Below are positions 6,123-13,312 of a stretch of 18,024 nt of DNA, piece by piece. The stretch comes from CAVDAL01 sp963606965 (GTDB lineage Bacteria; Actinomycetota; Coriobacteriia; Coriobacteriales; QAMH01): assembly GCA_963606965.1 (NCBI GenBank), contig CAVDAL010000056.1, forward strand, positions 1 through 18,024, given 5' to 3'. Each line of letters begins with the position of its first letter. Position 1 is the first letter of the stretch. The translations under genes and the position numbers were made by a program. The notes below the pieces were generated by a model, which did no database searches, was not told the origin of the DNA, and saw nothing but the letters and a program-made list of their open reading frames with translations.

Positions 6123-8072
6123 TTAACAAAGGTGCAGGTCAATGCTTTGCGAGCGCAAATCGACGCCTTCAACAACAACTCGCACAAGTTGGCCATAACG
6201 ATATGTTCGCCCTGATTCTTCACCAACAAGCACTTGTTTTTTGGAATCGAAATTGTGATATTCATCGCGGACTGGGTCAAAATGCACATAACCTTCTGCG
6301 CCACATTCAAGACGAACAAAGAAGCCATATGTTTGCAAACCAGAAATGCTGCCAGGCAATTTTTGCCCAATAAATTTGCTGACATATTCGCAAAGTTTCA
6401 AACGAACACTATCTGCTTCTGCGCTTTCAGCAACGCGTTCCATTTTACTTGAATGTTGTGCCAACCAATCAAGCTGCCCTTCCATAGCATGTGCATCTCG
6501 CAACAGCCTGTGCACCATCAAATCTGGATAGCGCCTGATTGGGCTTGTGAAATGACAATAATGCTCGCTCGCCAAGCCAAAATGCTGCAAAGCATCTGTG
6601 CTATAGCGCGCTCGTTCCATGCTTCGCAAAACAATTGATTCTATAAGTTCATAGCTTGCTGTATTTTTTGCAGCATTCAGCAAGTCTTGGTAAACATGCG
6701 GCTCGCCACATGCCAGCCCCTTAACTGAAAATCCATGAGCTTTAATTATTGGAAGGATTGCCTCAATATTTGACGGACGCGGCGCTTCATGAATTCTATA
6801 AACACAAGGTCGATTATTCTTTTGCAGATGAGTAGCAACTGTTTCATTCGCCAAAATCATTGCTTCTTCAATCATAGAAGTTGCATCATTTTTTATGCGC
6901 ATCTTCACATCTTGCACTTGCCCGTCTTCGTCCAAAATGGGTTTAGGCTCTATTCCATCAAAGTCAAGTGCTCCACGCTTTTGGCGTGCACAAAGCAGCT
7001 TATGTGCCAGTTCATTCATCTCTTTTAATTTTGGAGCAAGCGGCTCTGTGCCAGTATGGACGCCATCCAAAATCTCTTGAACTTCCGTATAAGCAAAACG
7101 CCTTTTGCTGCGAATAATACTTGGGAAGATTTTATATTTTTGAAGCTGTGCCGCGCTATCAAGATACATGTCGCACGTAATTGCCAACCTGTCAACTCCA
7201 GGCTTTAACGAGCATAAATCATTGCTCAATTCTTCAGGAAGCATTGGCAAAACGCGGTCTACCAAATAAACACTCGTAGCTCTATCACGCGCACAAATAT
7301 CAATACTGTCGTCCCAATGGACATAATGAGCAACATCTGCAATATGCACACCAAGGCGCAACATGCCTTCCACATGGTCAAGAGAAATTGCATCATCAAA
7401 ATCTTTTGCATCTTCAGGGTCGATTGTAAAAATTTCACGCCCTGTCAAATCTTGCCGCGAACCTAAATCACCCAAATTGTCCTGTGCATCCAGCTTTTCA
7501 ACATAGGCAGGATTTTGCGCAATTTCTGCTGCCAATTTTAACGCCTGCGGTGAAAATTTAGTAGCAAGCCCAGCATTATGAATGATGATATCAACATCCA
7601 TTCCAGGCTCGTCTTCTGCGCCTAAAACTTCAACAATATAACCCTGAGCGGCCGCTCTTCTATTTGGATATTGAGTTATGCGCGCCAAAACAACATCGCC
7701 ATCATGGACCTGCGGGCATTGCTTCAAGTCGACAAAAATGTCATGCAGCAAACGCGGATCTTGAGGAACAACAGCTGCAAGTGGATCATGCACTTTCAAC
7801 ACACCAACAACATATTCTGTTGCGCGGGAATGAACGCGAACAACAGAAGCAACATGCTTTTGATTAGCAGCAGGTTTTTGTGACCTTGGGCGCACTTCAA
7901 CCTTGTCGCCATTCATCGCGCTACCCATTCTATTTGCAGGAATGAAAAAACTGCCCTCGTCAGTGTCGACAAAACCATAGCCTTCCGGCTTGATTTCAAT
8001 TACACCAACGGGGCAGTTTCCCTGTTGCTTCTTTTTATGCGAATGAGCGTACTTCTTGTGTCGTTTTGCCAT
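6123..8072 (-). CDS. rnr: Ribonuclease R / RNase II family 3'-5' exoribonuclease
   Basis: A 649-residue processive 3'-5' exonuclease for structured RNA and mRNA/tRNA turnover. A basic N-terminus (MAKRHKKYAHSHKKKQQ) precedes a cold-shock/OB domain (about 20-65, GVIEIKPEGYGFV). The RNB catalytic domain carries DPEDAKDFDDA (residues 218-228; D218, D224, D226 and D227 are the expected metal ligands). A C-terminal S1 domain starts near 572 (GSISGLQTYGFFVRLECGAEG). It is shorter than the E. coli and Bacillus enzymes (about 780-810): the N-terminal helix-turn-helix and the lysine-rich tail are missing, so RNase II-like behaviour is possible. The upstream PRC-barrel gene ends 12 bp before the ATG, so the two are almost certainly cotranscribed. 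Confidence 0.92.
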   Translation of the reverse strand: MAKRHKKYAHSHKKKQQGNCPVGVIEIKPEGYGFVDTDEGSFFIPANRMGSAMNGDKVEVRPRSQKPAANQKHVASVVRVHSRATEYVVGVLKVHDPLAAVVPQDPRLLHDIFVDLKQCPQVHDGDVVLARITQYPNRRAAAQGYIVEVLGAEDEPGMDVDIIIHNAGLATKFSPQALKLAAEIAQNPAYVEKLDAQDNLGDLGSRQDLTGREIFTIDPEDAKDFDDAISLDHVEGMLRLGVHIADVAHYVHWDDSIDICARDRATSVYLVDRVLPMLPEELSNDLCSLKPGVDRLAITCDMYLDSAAQLQKYKIFPSIIRSKRRFAYTEVQEILDGVHTGTEPLAPKLKEMNELAHKLLCARQKRGALDFDGIEPKPILDEDGQVQDVKMRIKNDATSMIEEAMILANETVATHLQKNNRPCVYRIHEAPRPSNIEAILPIIKAHGFSVKGLACGEPHVYQDLLNAAKNTASYELIESIVLRSMERARYSTDALQHFGLASEHYCHFTSPIRRYPDLMVHRLLRDAHAMEGQLDWLAQHSSKMERVAESAEADSVRLKLCEYVSKFIGQKLPGSISGLQTYGFFVRLECGAEGYVHFDPVRDEYHNFDSKKQVLVGEESGRTYRYGQLVRVVVEGVDLRSQSIDLHLC

Positions 8073-8084
8073 AGTGCTTTAATA

Positions 8085-8867
8085 TTATTCGCCGCGCGAT
8101 GCCTTTTTATATTCTTCCTTAAATTCTTTAAACATATTGCGCGACTTTTTCAACTGATTGCCAGCTGTCTTTTTTGCATCTTCGACACTACCAAGTCCAC
8201 GCTTTTTTGCAGCATTTTTCACAGAGCCTATGGCCTGGCCAGTCTTATATGCACCCTTGTTAATGGCATCGCCTGCTTTTGCACTTGCTTCACTTGCAGC
8301 ATGTTTTCCCTTTGCCCAAGTTTCGCCAGCCTTTGCAGCAACGCCACCGTCGCCAAGCGCCTCTGGAGTTTCTTCTTTTACTCGAATGCAGCCGTTATCA
8401 TAACCGAGCAAATTTTCACGAGCAATAGTTGACGCACCAACCAGTGCTTTGTCAATGCCTCCAGAAGAAACATCAATGCTTTTAATTTCTAAAGTCTTTT
8501 TATCAATATCAACATTAGAAATTAAGCCGAGTTCTTTGCCGCCTTCTGTAGCAACAGGCATGCCTTCCCACAGAATGCAACTGTCGAAGTCTATATCCAA
8601 TCGCTTAAACGCAGCCTCTCCAAAAGCGCCCTTATTTGTTCCATCAACAACAAAGTTCTTGTCTTTTTGCTTCAATGAATCAAGCGCAACAAACCAATCC
8701 TTGCGCTTAATCATCAAAAGAAGATCTGGACGCTTAACAATTAGGCCAACAGCCTTGGCCTTTTTTGGATGGAAAACGACCGCATAAGCTCGGCCAAGCT
8801 TGTGAACCTTGCCCTTTTTATTTTTGATGAAGATACGCGCCTTGCGCAATTCTTTTACAGAATACAC
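8085..8867 (-). CDS. PRC-barrel domain protein with Ala/Lys-rich helical tail
   Basis: A 260-residue cytosolic-looking protein with no signal peptide. Residues 1-75 (SVKELRKARIFIKNKKGKVH) and about 85-165 (GKELGLISNVDIDKKTLEIK) resemble two beta-rich PRC-barrel units, a fold used in RNA processing (RimM) and in photosynthetic reaction centre H subunits. From about 175 the sequence is a repetitive amphipathic helix (AAKAGETWAKGKHAASEASAKAGDAINK style, read in short blocks), reminiscent of LEA or YtxH tails, ending in a basic segment. The start is a GTG at 8867 with GAGG 6 nt upstream; no ATG fits. It lies 16 bp after the YtxH-like gene and 12 bp before RNase R, implying one operon. Function is unknown; membrane or RNA association is inference. 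Confidence 0.75.
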   Translation of the reverse strand: MYSVKELRKARIFIKNKKGKVHKLGRAYAVVFHPKKAKAVGLIVKRPDLLLMIKRKDWFVALDSLKQKDKNFVVDGTNKGAFGEAAFKRLDIDFDSCILWEGMPVATEGGKELGLISNVDIDKKTLEIKSIDVSSGGIDKALVGASTIARENLLGYDNGCIRVKEETPEALGDGGVAAKAGETWAKGKHAASEASAKAGDAINKGAYKTGQAIGSVKNAAKKRGLGSVEDAKKTAGNQLKKSRNMFKEFKEEYKKASRGE

Positions 8868-8883
8868 TTGCTACCTCAAAAAT

Positions 8884-9324
8884 TTATTCTTCGTCGTCGT
8901 CCTTCAAAGCTTCTTGAGCTTTTGCAGCTACATCAGCAGCAATGTCTTTGATGTCTTCATGTTCTTCTTCATCTTCATCAAATTCATCTGCATTGCAAAC
9001 GTCTGCATCCACAGTCTTTGCGCGGCTTTGGCCTTTTACAATTTGGTCTGCCAAGCGGTCGCGTGCTTCATTGATGCGAATTTTGATATCTTCTGCAACA
9101 GGTGCTGCCTGAGATTTTGCCTGTTCAACAGCATCAACAACAGCGCTCTTGCCCTGTGCTACAGTTTCCTTTGCGCGATCAAATGTTTCTTGTGCACCGC
9201 CATCTGTCAAATCATTAATTTTACCAGCTACAAGTTCGCGAGTTTCTTTGCCTGTGCGTGGAGCTACCAAAAGCGCTGTGCCTGCGCCAACAACTGCACC
9301 TGCTATGAATTTAAATAACTTCAT
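8884..9324 (-). CDS. YtxH domain-containing protein
   Basis: A 146-residue protein with one N-terminal membrane segment (about residues 5-21, FIAGAVVGAGTALLVAPR) and the YtxH hallmark APRTGKETRE. A long amphipathic helix rich in Ala, Lys and Glu follows, then a very acidic tail (DEFDEDEEEHED, ending KDDDEE). YtxH proteins are small membrane-anchored coiled-coil proteins, some stress-induced in Bacillus; their biochemical role is not established. The ATG at 9324 has an AAAGG Shine-Dalgarno 8 nt upstream. It is the first gene of the run into the PRC-barrel protein and RNase R. I find no convincing -35/-10 pair in the 142-bp gap upstream. Confidence 0.8.
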   Translation of the reverse strand: MKLFKFIAGAVVGAGTALLVAPRTGKETRELVAGKINDLTDGGAQETFDRAKETVAQGKSAVVDAVEQAKSQAAPVAEDIKIRINEARDRLADQIVKGQSRAKTVDADVCNADEFDEDEEEHEDIKDIAADVAAKAQEALKDDDEE

Positions 9325-9466
9325 TGTCTTGCCTTTCTCTTTGCTATCAATCTATTTCAAAGATTGCGTGAAACTAAGTTACCACTATTTTTGTTTGTTT
9401 GCATGCTTAGCTGCGTTTTTTATTCTTCTTTTTTCATTTTGAAACTCTATCGTCACAAAATGACCA

Positions 9467-9901
9467 TTAAATTTTTGCCTTACCATATTCCCTTTCCATT
9501 GCTGCTCTTGAAATAACCCATTGTTTGCCAAATTTGCATACATCAACGCCATCAACAAGTTTGCCGTATGATATTGCTTTTCTCAATGTACTTTCATTTA
9601 AGCCCCAAAGCTGCGTTGCATCACTAAGAGCTATAAGACCATCAAACGGAGTATCGACTTCTTCCCCATGTTCCCATAATTCATCGCAGGATAAATCTAA
9701 ATCATCATCCCATATAACACCATAGCCACCCGTATCAACAACAACATATTTAATCTTTTCCGGATCGTCTTTTAAATCTTGAAATTGAGGAATTTTTTTG
9801 AACAACTTTGCTAAGTTATATATCTTCGTAACCCCAATACAAAATTGAACGCTTAATTTAAAATCAGGAAGTGAAGATACGCTTTTTATCTTATGAAACA
9901 T
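9467..9901 (-). CDS. DUF2442 protein with C-terminal helix-turn-helix (antitoxin-like)
   Basis: A 144-residue, two-part protein. Residues 1-83 match the DUF2442 pattern (MFHKIKSVSSLPDFKLSVQF start, VDTGGYGVIWDDDLDLSCDELW). Residues 90-144 look like an excisionase/MerR-type helix-turn-helix (LSDATQLWGLNESTLRKAIS, then GKQWVISRAAMEREYG). DUF2442 genes commonly follow DUF4160 genes and the pair is predicted to act as toxin and antitoxin; that link is from family knowledge and unproven for this protein. AGGGG precedes the ATG at 9901 by 6 nt. No intact partner is present: immediately upstream is a tiny frame resembling a deleted DUF4160 gene, and before it a palindromic operator that this DNA-binding domain could occupy. 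Confidence 0.75.
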   Translation of the reverse strand: MFHKIKSVSSLPDFKLSVQFCIGVTKIYNLAKLFKKIPQFQDLKDDPEKIKYVVVDTGGYGVIWDDDLDLSCDELWEHGEEVDTPFDGLIALSDATQLWGLNESTLRKAISYGKLVDGVDVCKFGKQWVISRAAMEREYGKAKI

Positions 9902-9915
9902 ACTTTCCCCTTACT

Positions 9916-9960
9916 TTATTCTAACGGCGGAAGCTTTTAAAACTTTGATAATACTGGCAT
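9916..9960 (-). pseudogene. Probable relic of a DUF4160 gene (both ends fused, middle lost)
   Basis: Read from the ATG at 9960, the frame gives MPVLSKF, a TAA at 9939-9937, then in the same frame KLPPLE and a second TAA at 9918-9916. DUF4160 proteins (about 80-95 residues) typically begin MPxxSxFYG and end in a short hydrophobic/proline tail, and they sit directly before DUF2442 genes. The piece therefore looks like the two termini joined after an internal deletion, leaving a stop at the junction. The in-frame ATG at 9969 is an alternative start. Assignment rests on 13 residues plus context, so chance similarity or a leader peptide remains possible. Confidence 0.4.
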
Positions 9961-9993
9961 GGCGACCATTTAGTTTGTATTTCTGCTTGAGCC

Positions 9994-10013
9994 AGTATAT
10001 CACGATATCGTGA
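9994..10013 (-). promoter_or_regulatory. Promoter with 14-bp perfect palindrome operator for the DUF2442 gene
   Basis: tcacgatatcgtga (10000-10013) is a perfect palindrome that abuts a TATACT -10 hexamer on the minus strand (9999-9994). Placement between -35 and -10 is classic for a repressor operator, as in autoregulated toxin-antitoxin promoters. The -35 is poor (TGGCGT at 10022-10017, inside the terminator stem), which suggests a weak or activator-dependent promoter. The predicted leader to the relic ATG is about 20 nt. Confidence 0.65.
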
Positions 10014-10041
10014 AAAACGCCAGCACATTTGGCTGGCGTTT
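10012..10041 (-). terminator. Rho-independent terminator of the first CDP-glycerol transferase gene
   Basis: Perfect 10-bp arms aaacgccagc (10015-10024) and gctggcgttt (10032-10041) enclose a 7-nt loop, GC-rich at the core. On the minus strand the stem is followed by a T-run (TTTTT). It lies about 55 nt beyond the stop at 10095 and insulates the cell-wall gene from the DUF2442 promoter directly downstream. Confidence 0.9.
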
Positions 10042-10094
10042 ACAAGCAAAATATTTTATTTTCAGCGCGGAAAAATCTGACCGCAAAAGCCACT

Positions 10095-11402
10095 TTAATC
10101 TTCTTCAATAAAGCGATTAATCACGCGCTCTGCAGCATGGCCGTCGTCCTTAGGGCAGAATTTATCGCGGAATTTTGCATAGTCTGCACCATATTTTTCT
10201 TCCCAACTTGGCAAAGCTTTGACCTCGTCAATCAAATCTTGAGTGCCATTACACTTCGGTCCTGGCAAGCTATCAAGCTCGATATAAAAACCATGCAAGT
10301 CATTTTCATAATGATCACGGTCTGACCATAAAAAGATGAGCGGACGTTTTGTATTTGAATAGTCAAAAAATACGCTTGAATAGTCAGTGCACAAAGCATC
10401 AGAAACAAGATACAGCTTGTTGATGTCACGCGCGCCAGAAACATTAAATGCAAAGCCTTCCCATGGAGTCAGGTCAATTTTGTTCGCAATGTAATAATGC
10501 ATGCGAAGCAAAACAATCCATTCATCGCCAAGCTGCTTTTGCATTTCGTCCATGTCTACCGGAATGCTTCCAACATATCCGCGTGAAGGGTCACATTGGT
10601 CTTCGCGCCAAGTTGGAGCAAGAAGCAAAACTTTTTTGTCTTTTGGAAGATTCATATCATCTTTAAGCTGGTCAATCTGTTCTTTTGCATCACTTGCATC
10701 TAAAGTTCTGCGAATAACATCATTGCGCGGATAGCCTTCTTCCAAAACAACACTTGCGCGCTCTTCTTGCGGCAAGCCAAAAGCATCAGCCAAATGCTGC
10801 GATGTATATGCGCTTGGAGAAAGCAAATATGTCCATTTTTCTGAATCAATCCTGAAGCGACGAGCCAATTCATCTGCTGTGTTTAAGGCTCCGCCTTTGC
10901 TTGAATCGACGTCAAAACCCAAGTGCTTTAACGGCGTGCCATGCCAGCACTGAACATAAACTTGCCCTTCTTTTGGATAAATAAACTCTTGAACTCTATT
11001 GTTATAAACCCAATATTTTGCCTGCGCCAAAGCTTCTTTATAGGCTCTTGAGCTATATGTCACAATTTCTGCGCGTTGCAAACTTGGAACTTCTTCCATT
11101 TCAGCGCGGGCTTTCTTGCTTAAAGCCCAAACAAAAGTCCAATCATCAAAGCGTGGGTCTGCACACATTGTTTCATAAATTGACTTTGGGGAACATGCAT
11201 ATTGACGCCCGCCAAAAGCTTGAAAAACAACCATGTGATTATTTATTGGCAGGTCGCGCGCAATTTCTTCATAATTTTTCTGATGATGTTCCCATCTGGA
11301 TGTACGAATATGCCATCTAACATTTGGCATGCGAGTTAAAAATTTCAAAAGGCTTCTTTTTGCCCTTTTCCTCATTTTGCGTTTGATTTTTTTAATACTC
11401 AT
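10095..11402 (-). CDS. CDP-glycerol glycerophosphotransferase family protein (TagF/TagB-like)
   Basis: A 435-residue PF04464 protein that would transfer glycerol-phosphate (or another polyol phosphate) from a CDP donor to a lipid-linked or polymer acceptor at the inner membrane face. The N-terminus is strongly basic (KKIKRKMRKRAKRS), fitting membrane association. The two family motifs are present: CWHGTPLKHLG (catalytic His near 154) and TDYSSVFFDY with RPLIF (near 339-357), plus LLAPTWRED and LLRMHYY between. I chose the ATG at 11402 (GGAA just upstream) over a TTG three codons earlier. The second PF04464 gene is divergent, across 207 bp. Primase (TagB) and polymerase (TagF) roles cannot be told apart by sequence; the size fits a single-domain enzyme. 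Confidence 0.88.
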   Translation of the reverse strand: MSIKKIKRKMRKRAKRSLLKFLTRMPNVRWHIRTSRWEHHQKNYEEIARDLPINNHMVVFQAFGGRQYACSPKSIYETMCADPRFDDWTFVWALSKKARAEMEEVPSLQRAEIVTYSSRAYKEALAQAKYWVYNNRVQEFIYPKEGQVYVQCWHGTPLKHLGFDVDSSKGGALNTADELARRFRIDSEKWTYLLSPSAYTSQHLADAFGLPQEERASVVLEEGYPRNDVIRRTLDASDAKEQIDQLKDDMNLPKDKKVLLLAPTWREDQCDPSRGYVGSIPVDMDEMQKQLGDEWIVLLRMHYYIANKIDLTPWEGFAFNVSGARDINKLYLVSDALCTDYSSVFFDYSNTKRPLIFLWSDRDHYENDLHGFYIELDSLPGPKCNGTQDLIDEVKALPSWEEKYGADYAKFRDKFCPKDDGHAAERVINRFIEED

Positions 11403-11425
11403 AATTTCCAATGTTTGACGTTTTA

Positions 11426-11446
11426 ATTATAAACTGGCTTATTATA
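11426..11446 (-). promoter_or_regulatory. Candidate -10 boxes of the leftward transferase gene
   Basis: Two perfect TATAAT hexamers on the minus strand (11431-11426 and 11446-11441) lie 24-44 nt before the ATG at 11402. Neither has a consensus -35. The remainder of the divergent gap 11403-11609 shows no gene. Confidence 0.35.
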
Positions 11447-11579
11447 CTCAGAACTTCACAATGAACAGCACAGACATGGCAAATCTTTCGCCTACCGTTA
11501 TTAATGCAAAGAGAAGCACTATGCCAAACCTTGCGCCGCACATTGCACATTACTCACATCTTGCATTGAAAAATCGCGG

Positions 11580-11585
11580 TATACT
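11580..11585 (+). promoter_or_regulatory. Candidate -10 of the rightward transferase gene
   Basis: TATACT 24 nt before the ATG at 11610, with no good -35 at 16-18 bp. The implied leader is short and has no Shine-Dalgarno, so initiation may depend on other signals. Confidence 0.3.
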
Positions 11586-11609
11586 TGCAATCTGACTTTT
11601 ACATCTATC

Positions 11610-12770
11610 ATGAAAGGCTTTGTTGTGGCTTTGCTAGCAAAATGCATGCAAATTATTGCAGCAATTTTTCGACTGTTTCCGCTTAAAAAGCGCGTTGTTT
11701 TAATGTCGCGCCAGTCAAGTGAGCCTTCAGAAAGCTATTTAATTTTACGCGATGAACTTTTGAAAAATCTAAGCAGCAAACAAGTTGTTATGTGTTTGTG
11801 TAAGCCTGAAACAAAAAGCTCTAAAGGCGCTTTCATTTTGGGAACACTAAAGCAGCTTTTTTATGCAAGCACTTCACGCTTTATTATTGTTGATGGTTAT
11901 GTGCCAGCAGTTTCAATCCCCAAAAAGCCACGCAAAACAGCTGTTATGCAAACTTGGCATTCAATGGGCGCTATAAAAAAGTTTGGATATCAATGCTTAG
12001 ACACACCAGCTGGGCGCACATCTGCTGCAGCAAAAGCAGCTCATATGCATGGAAATTATGATATTGTTGCTGCATCTGGACCTGGCGTTATTAGTGTTTA
12101 TGCACAGGCCTTTAACTATCCAAAAACAGCAGTTGCCCCGCTTGGCATGTTGCGTATGGATTATTTATTGAATGAAGATGCATCAAAAATTCGCAAAGAA
12201 AATTTTGCAAAAGCTTGTGAAGCTCATCCATATTTATGTGGTGAAAAAAATGTAATTATTTATGCGCCAACCTTGCGCAAGGGCGAAGGTTATGAAAACT
12301 GGATTGAAGACAACTTGCATGCTTTAGCTAGTGCGTGCACGCAGGATTGCACTCTTGTCTATTGCGGTCACCCACTTGAAAATGATGCTGCTGCGTCTTT
12401 GGAAGAAGAATTTAGCTGCCTTCATATCGTGCATGATTTTGCAACAATTGATGTTTTAGAAGCTGCACACACTGTGATTACTGATTATTCAGCAATAGCT
12501 TTTGATGCAGCTATGCTTAACAAAAATACCATTTTTTATGTTCCAGACATCGACAAATATAAAAAATCGCCAGGGCTTAATATTGATTTGGGAGACAGTT
12601 CAATTTGCTTCGCAAGCAAAGACGCGCACAAAATCATGGAAGTTGCTGCACAAAATGAACATGAAGGTTTTAAAGCATGGCTTGATTTTTGTAATAAATA
12701 TTTTGAAGGAATCACTCCAAATGTTGCGCAGCGATATTGCGAAATTATCATCAAGCATTTGCAGCAATAA
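11610..12770 (+). CDS. CDP-glycerol:glycerophosphate glycerophosphotransferase family protein (TagB-like)
   Basis: A 386-residue second PF04464 protein, and the only plus-strand gene recognised here. A hydrophobic N-terminus (about residues 3-24) precedes the catalytic core. Family motifs are QTWHSMGAIKKFG (H117) and TDYSAIAFDAAML (291-303), with IIYAPTLRKGEG between them. It shares the fold but only the key motifs with its divergent neighbour, so the two are not a recent duplication. It probably attaches or extends polyol-phosphate on the wall polymer; donor and acceptor are not readable. The chosen ATG at 11610 has no recognisable Shine-Dalgarno; the alternative ATG at 11643 has none either and would cut into the hydrophobic segment. 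It ends in a hairpin shared with tagD. Confidence 0.85.
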   Translation: MKGFVVALLAKCMQIIAAIFRLFPLKKRVVLMSRQSSEPSESYLILRDELLKNLSSKQVVMCLCKPETKSSKGAFILGTLKQLFYASTSRFIIVDGYVPAVSIPKKPRKTAVMQTWHSMGAIKKFGYQCLDTPAGRTSAAAKAAHMHGNYDIVAASGPGVISVYAQAFNYPKTAVAPLGMLRMDYLLNEDASKIRKENFAKACEAHPYLCGEKNVIIYAPTLRKGEGYENWIEDNLHALASACTQDCTLVYCGHPLENDAAASLEEEFSCLHIVHDFATIDVLEAAHTVITDYSAIAFDAAMLNKNTIFYVPDIDKYKKSPGLNIDLGDSSICFASKDAHKIMEVAAQNEHEGFKAWLDFCNKYFEGITPNVAQRYCEIIIKHLQQ

Positions 12771-12774
12771 AAGG

Positions 12775-12803
12775 TGTGGCGGCAAGCTAAGCTTGCCGCC
12801 ACA
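12775..12803. terminator. Bidirectional hairpin terminator between convergent genes
   Basis: Near-continuous 14-bp arms (tgtggcggcaagct / agcttgccgccaca) with a single central base; in RNA the loop would open to 3-5 nt. It begins 5 nt after the plus-strand stop and lies 31 nt beyond the tagD stop. A tracts flank both sides (aaaa before, aaaaa after), giving a short U-tract after CACC for minus-strand RNA and essentially none for plus-strand RNA. A shared terminator is the simplest reading. Confidence 0.75.
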
Positions 12804-12834
12804 AAAACTTCTTCAAAAAAATGATACTTAAAAT

Positions 12835-13242
12835 TTATGCTAAGTTTGTGCCAAGGTTGGCTTTAACTTGCGTTGTGCTGATGCCAGGTGTTCTATCAAG
12901 ATAAACAAGCTCACAATAATCTTTCAAATATTCAAACTTTTCACTGCCGGCCCAATCACCGCCCATAACAACAGTGTCGATATGATATTCCTTCACATCA
13001 TTGATTTTTTGTTCCCAATTTTCTTCTGGAATTACCAAATCAACATAACGAATTGCTTCAAGCATTTCTTTGCGAGTTTCAAAATTATAAAATGACTTTT
13101 TGCCTTTGCTTGCATTGAATTCATCTGTGCTAAGAGCAACAACAAGATAATCACCCAATGCTGCTGCGCGCTGCAACAAACGCACATGCCCATAGTGCAA
13201 AAGGTCGAATGTTCCATAAGTAAGAATACGTTTTAATGCCAT
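12835..13242 (-). CDS. tagD: Glycerol-3-phosphate cytidylyltransferase
   Basis: A 135-residue enzyme that makes CDP-glycerol from CTP and sn-glycerol-3-phosphate, supplying the two neighbouring transferases. It has the cytidylyltransferase HxGH motif in YGTFDLLHYGH (H16, H19) and the closing RTPGISTT (117-124), the RTxGISTT signature. Length matches TagD of Bacillus (about 130). The ATG at 13242 has an AGGAG 8 nt upstream. gpsA, 70 bp upstream on the same strand, makes its substrate, so the pair is a metabolic unit. The gap holds the dyad aatgtc-gt-gacatt (13264-13277), a possible regulatory site. Confidence 0.93.
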   Translation of the reverse strand: MALKRILTYGTFDLLHYGHVRLLQRAAALGDYLVVALSTDEFNASKGKKSFYNFETRKEMLEAIRYVDLVIPEENWEQKINDVKEYHIDTVVMGGDWAGSEKFEYLKDYCELVYLDRTPGISTTQVKANLGTNLA

Positions 13243-13263
13243 GTTTTAACTCCTAAACGTTTT

Positions 13264-13277
13264 AATGTCGTGACATT
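13264..13277. promoter_or_regulatory. Short dyad between gpsA and tagD
   Basis: aatgtc and gacatt are 6-bp inverted arms around a 2-bp centre, 22 bp before the tagD ATG. Without a loop of useful size it resembles a protein-binding dyad more than a terminator. No clear -35/-10 pair accompanies it. Confidence 0.3.
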
Positions 13278-13312
13278 TTCTCATATTTTAATACAAAACA
13301 AAACTTCGCGGA

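Noticed and set aside
8025..8432. Plus-strand hydrophobic Cys/Phe-rich frame opposite the PRC-barrel gene
   Set aside because: Complement of the Ala/Lys-rich tail of a real gene; such shadows read as false membrane proteins.
9325..9466. Promoter for the YtxH operon
   Set aside because: The gap is AT-rich but I could not find a -35/-10 pair with acceptable spacing.
11403..11411. TTG start adding three residues to the leftward CDP-glycerol transferase
   Set aside because: No Shine-Dalgarno precedes the TTG, while GGAA precedes the ATG at 11402.
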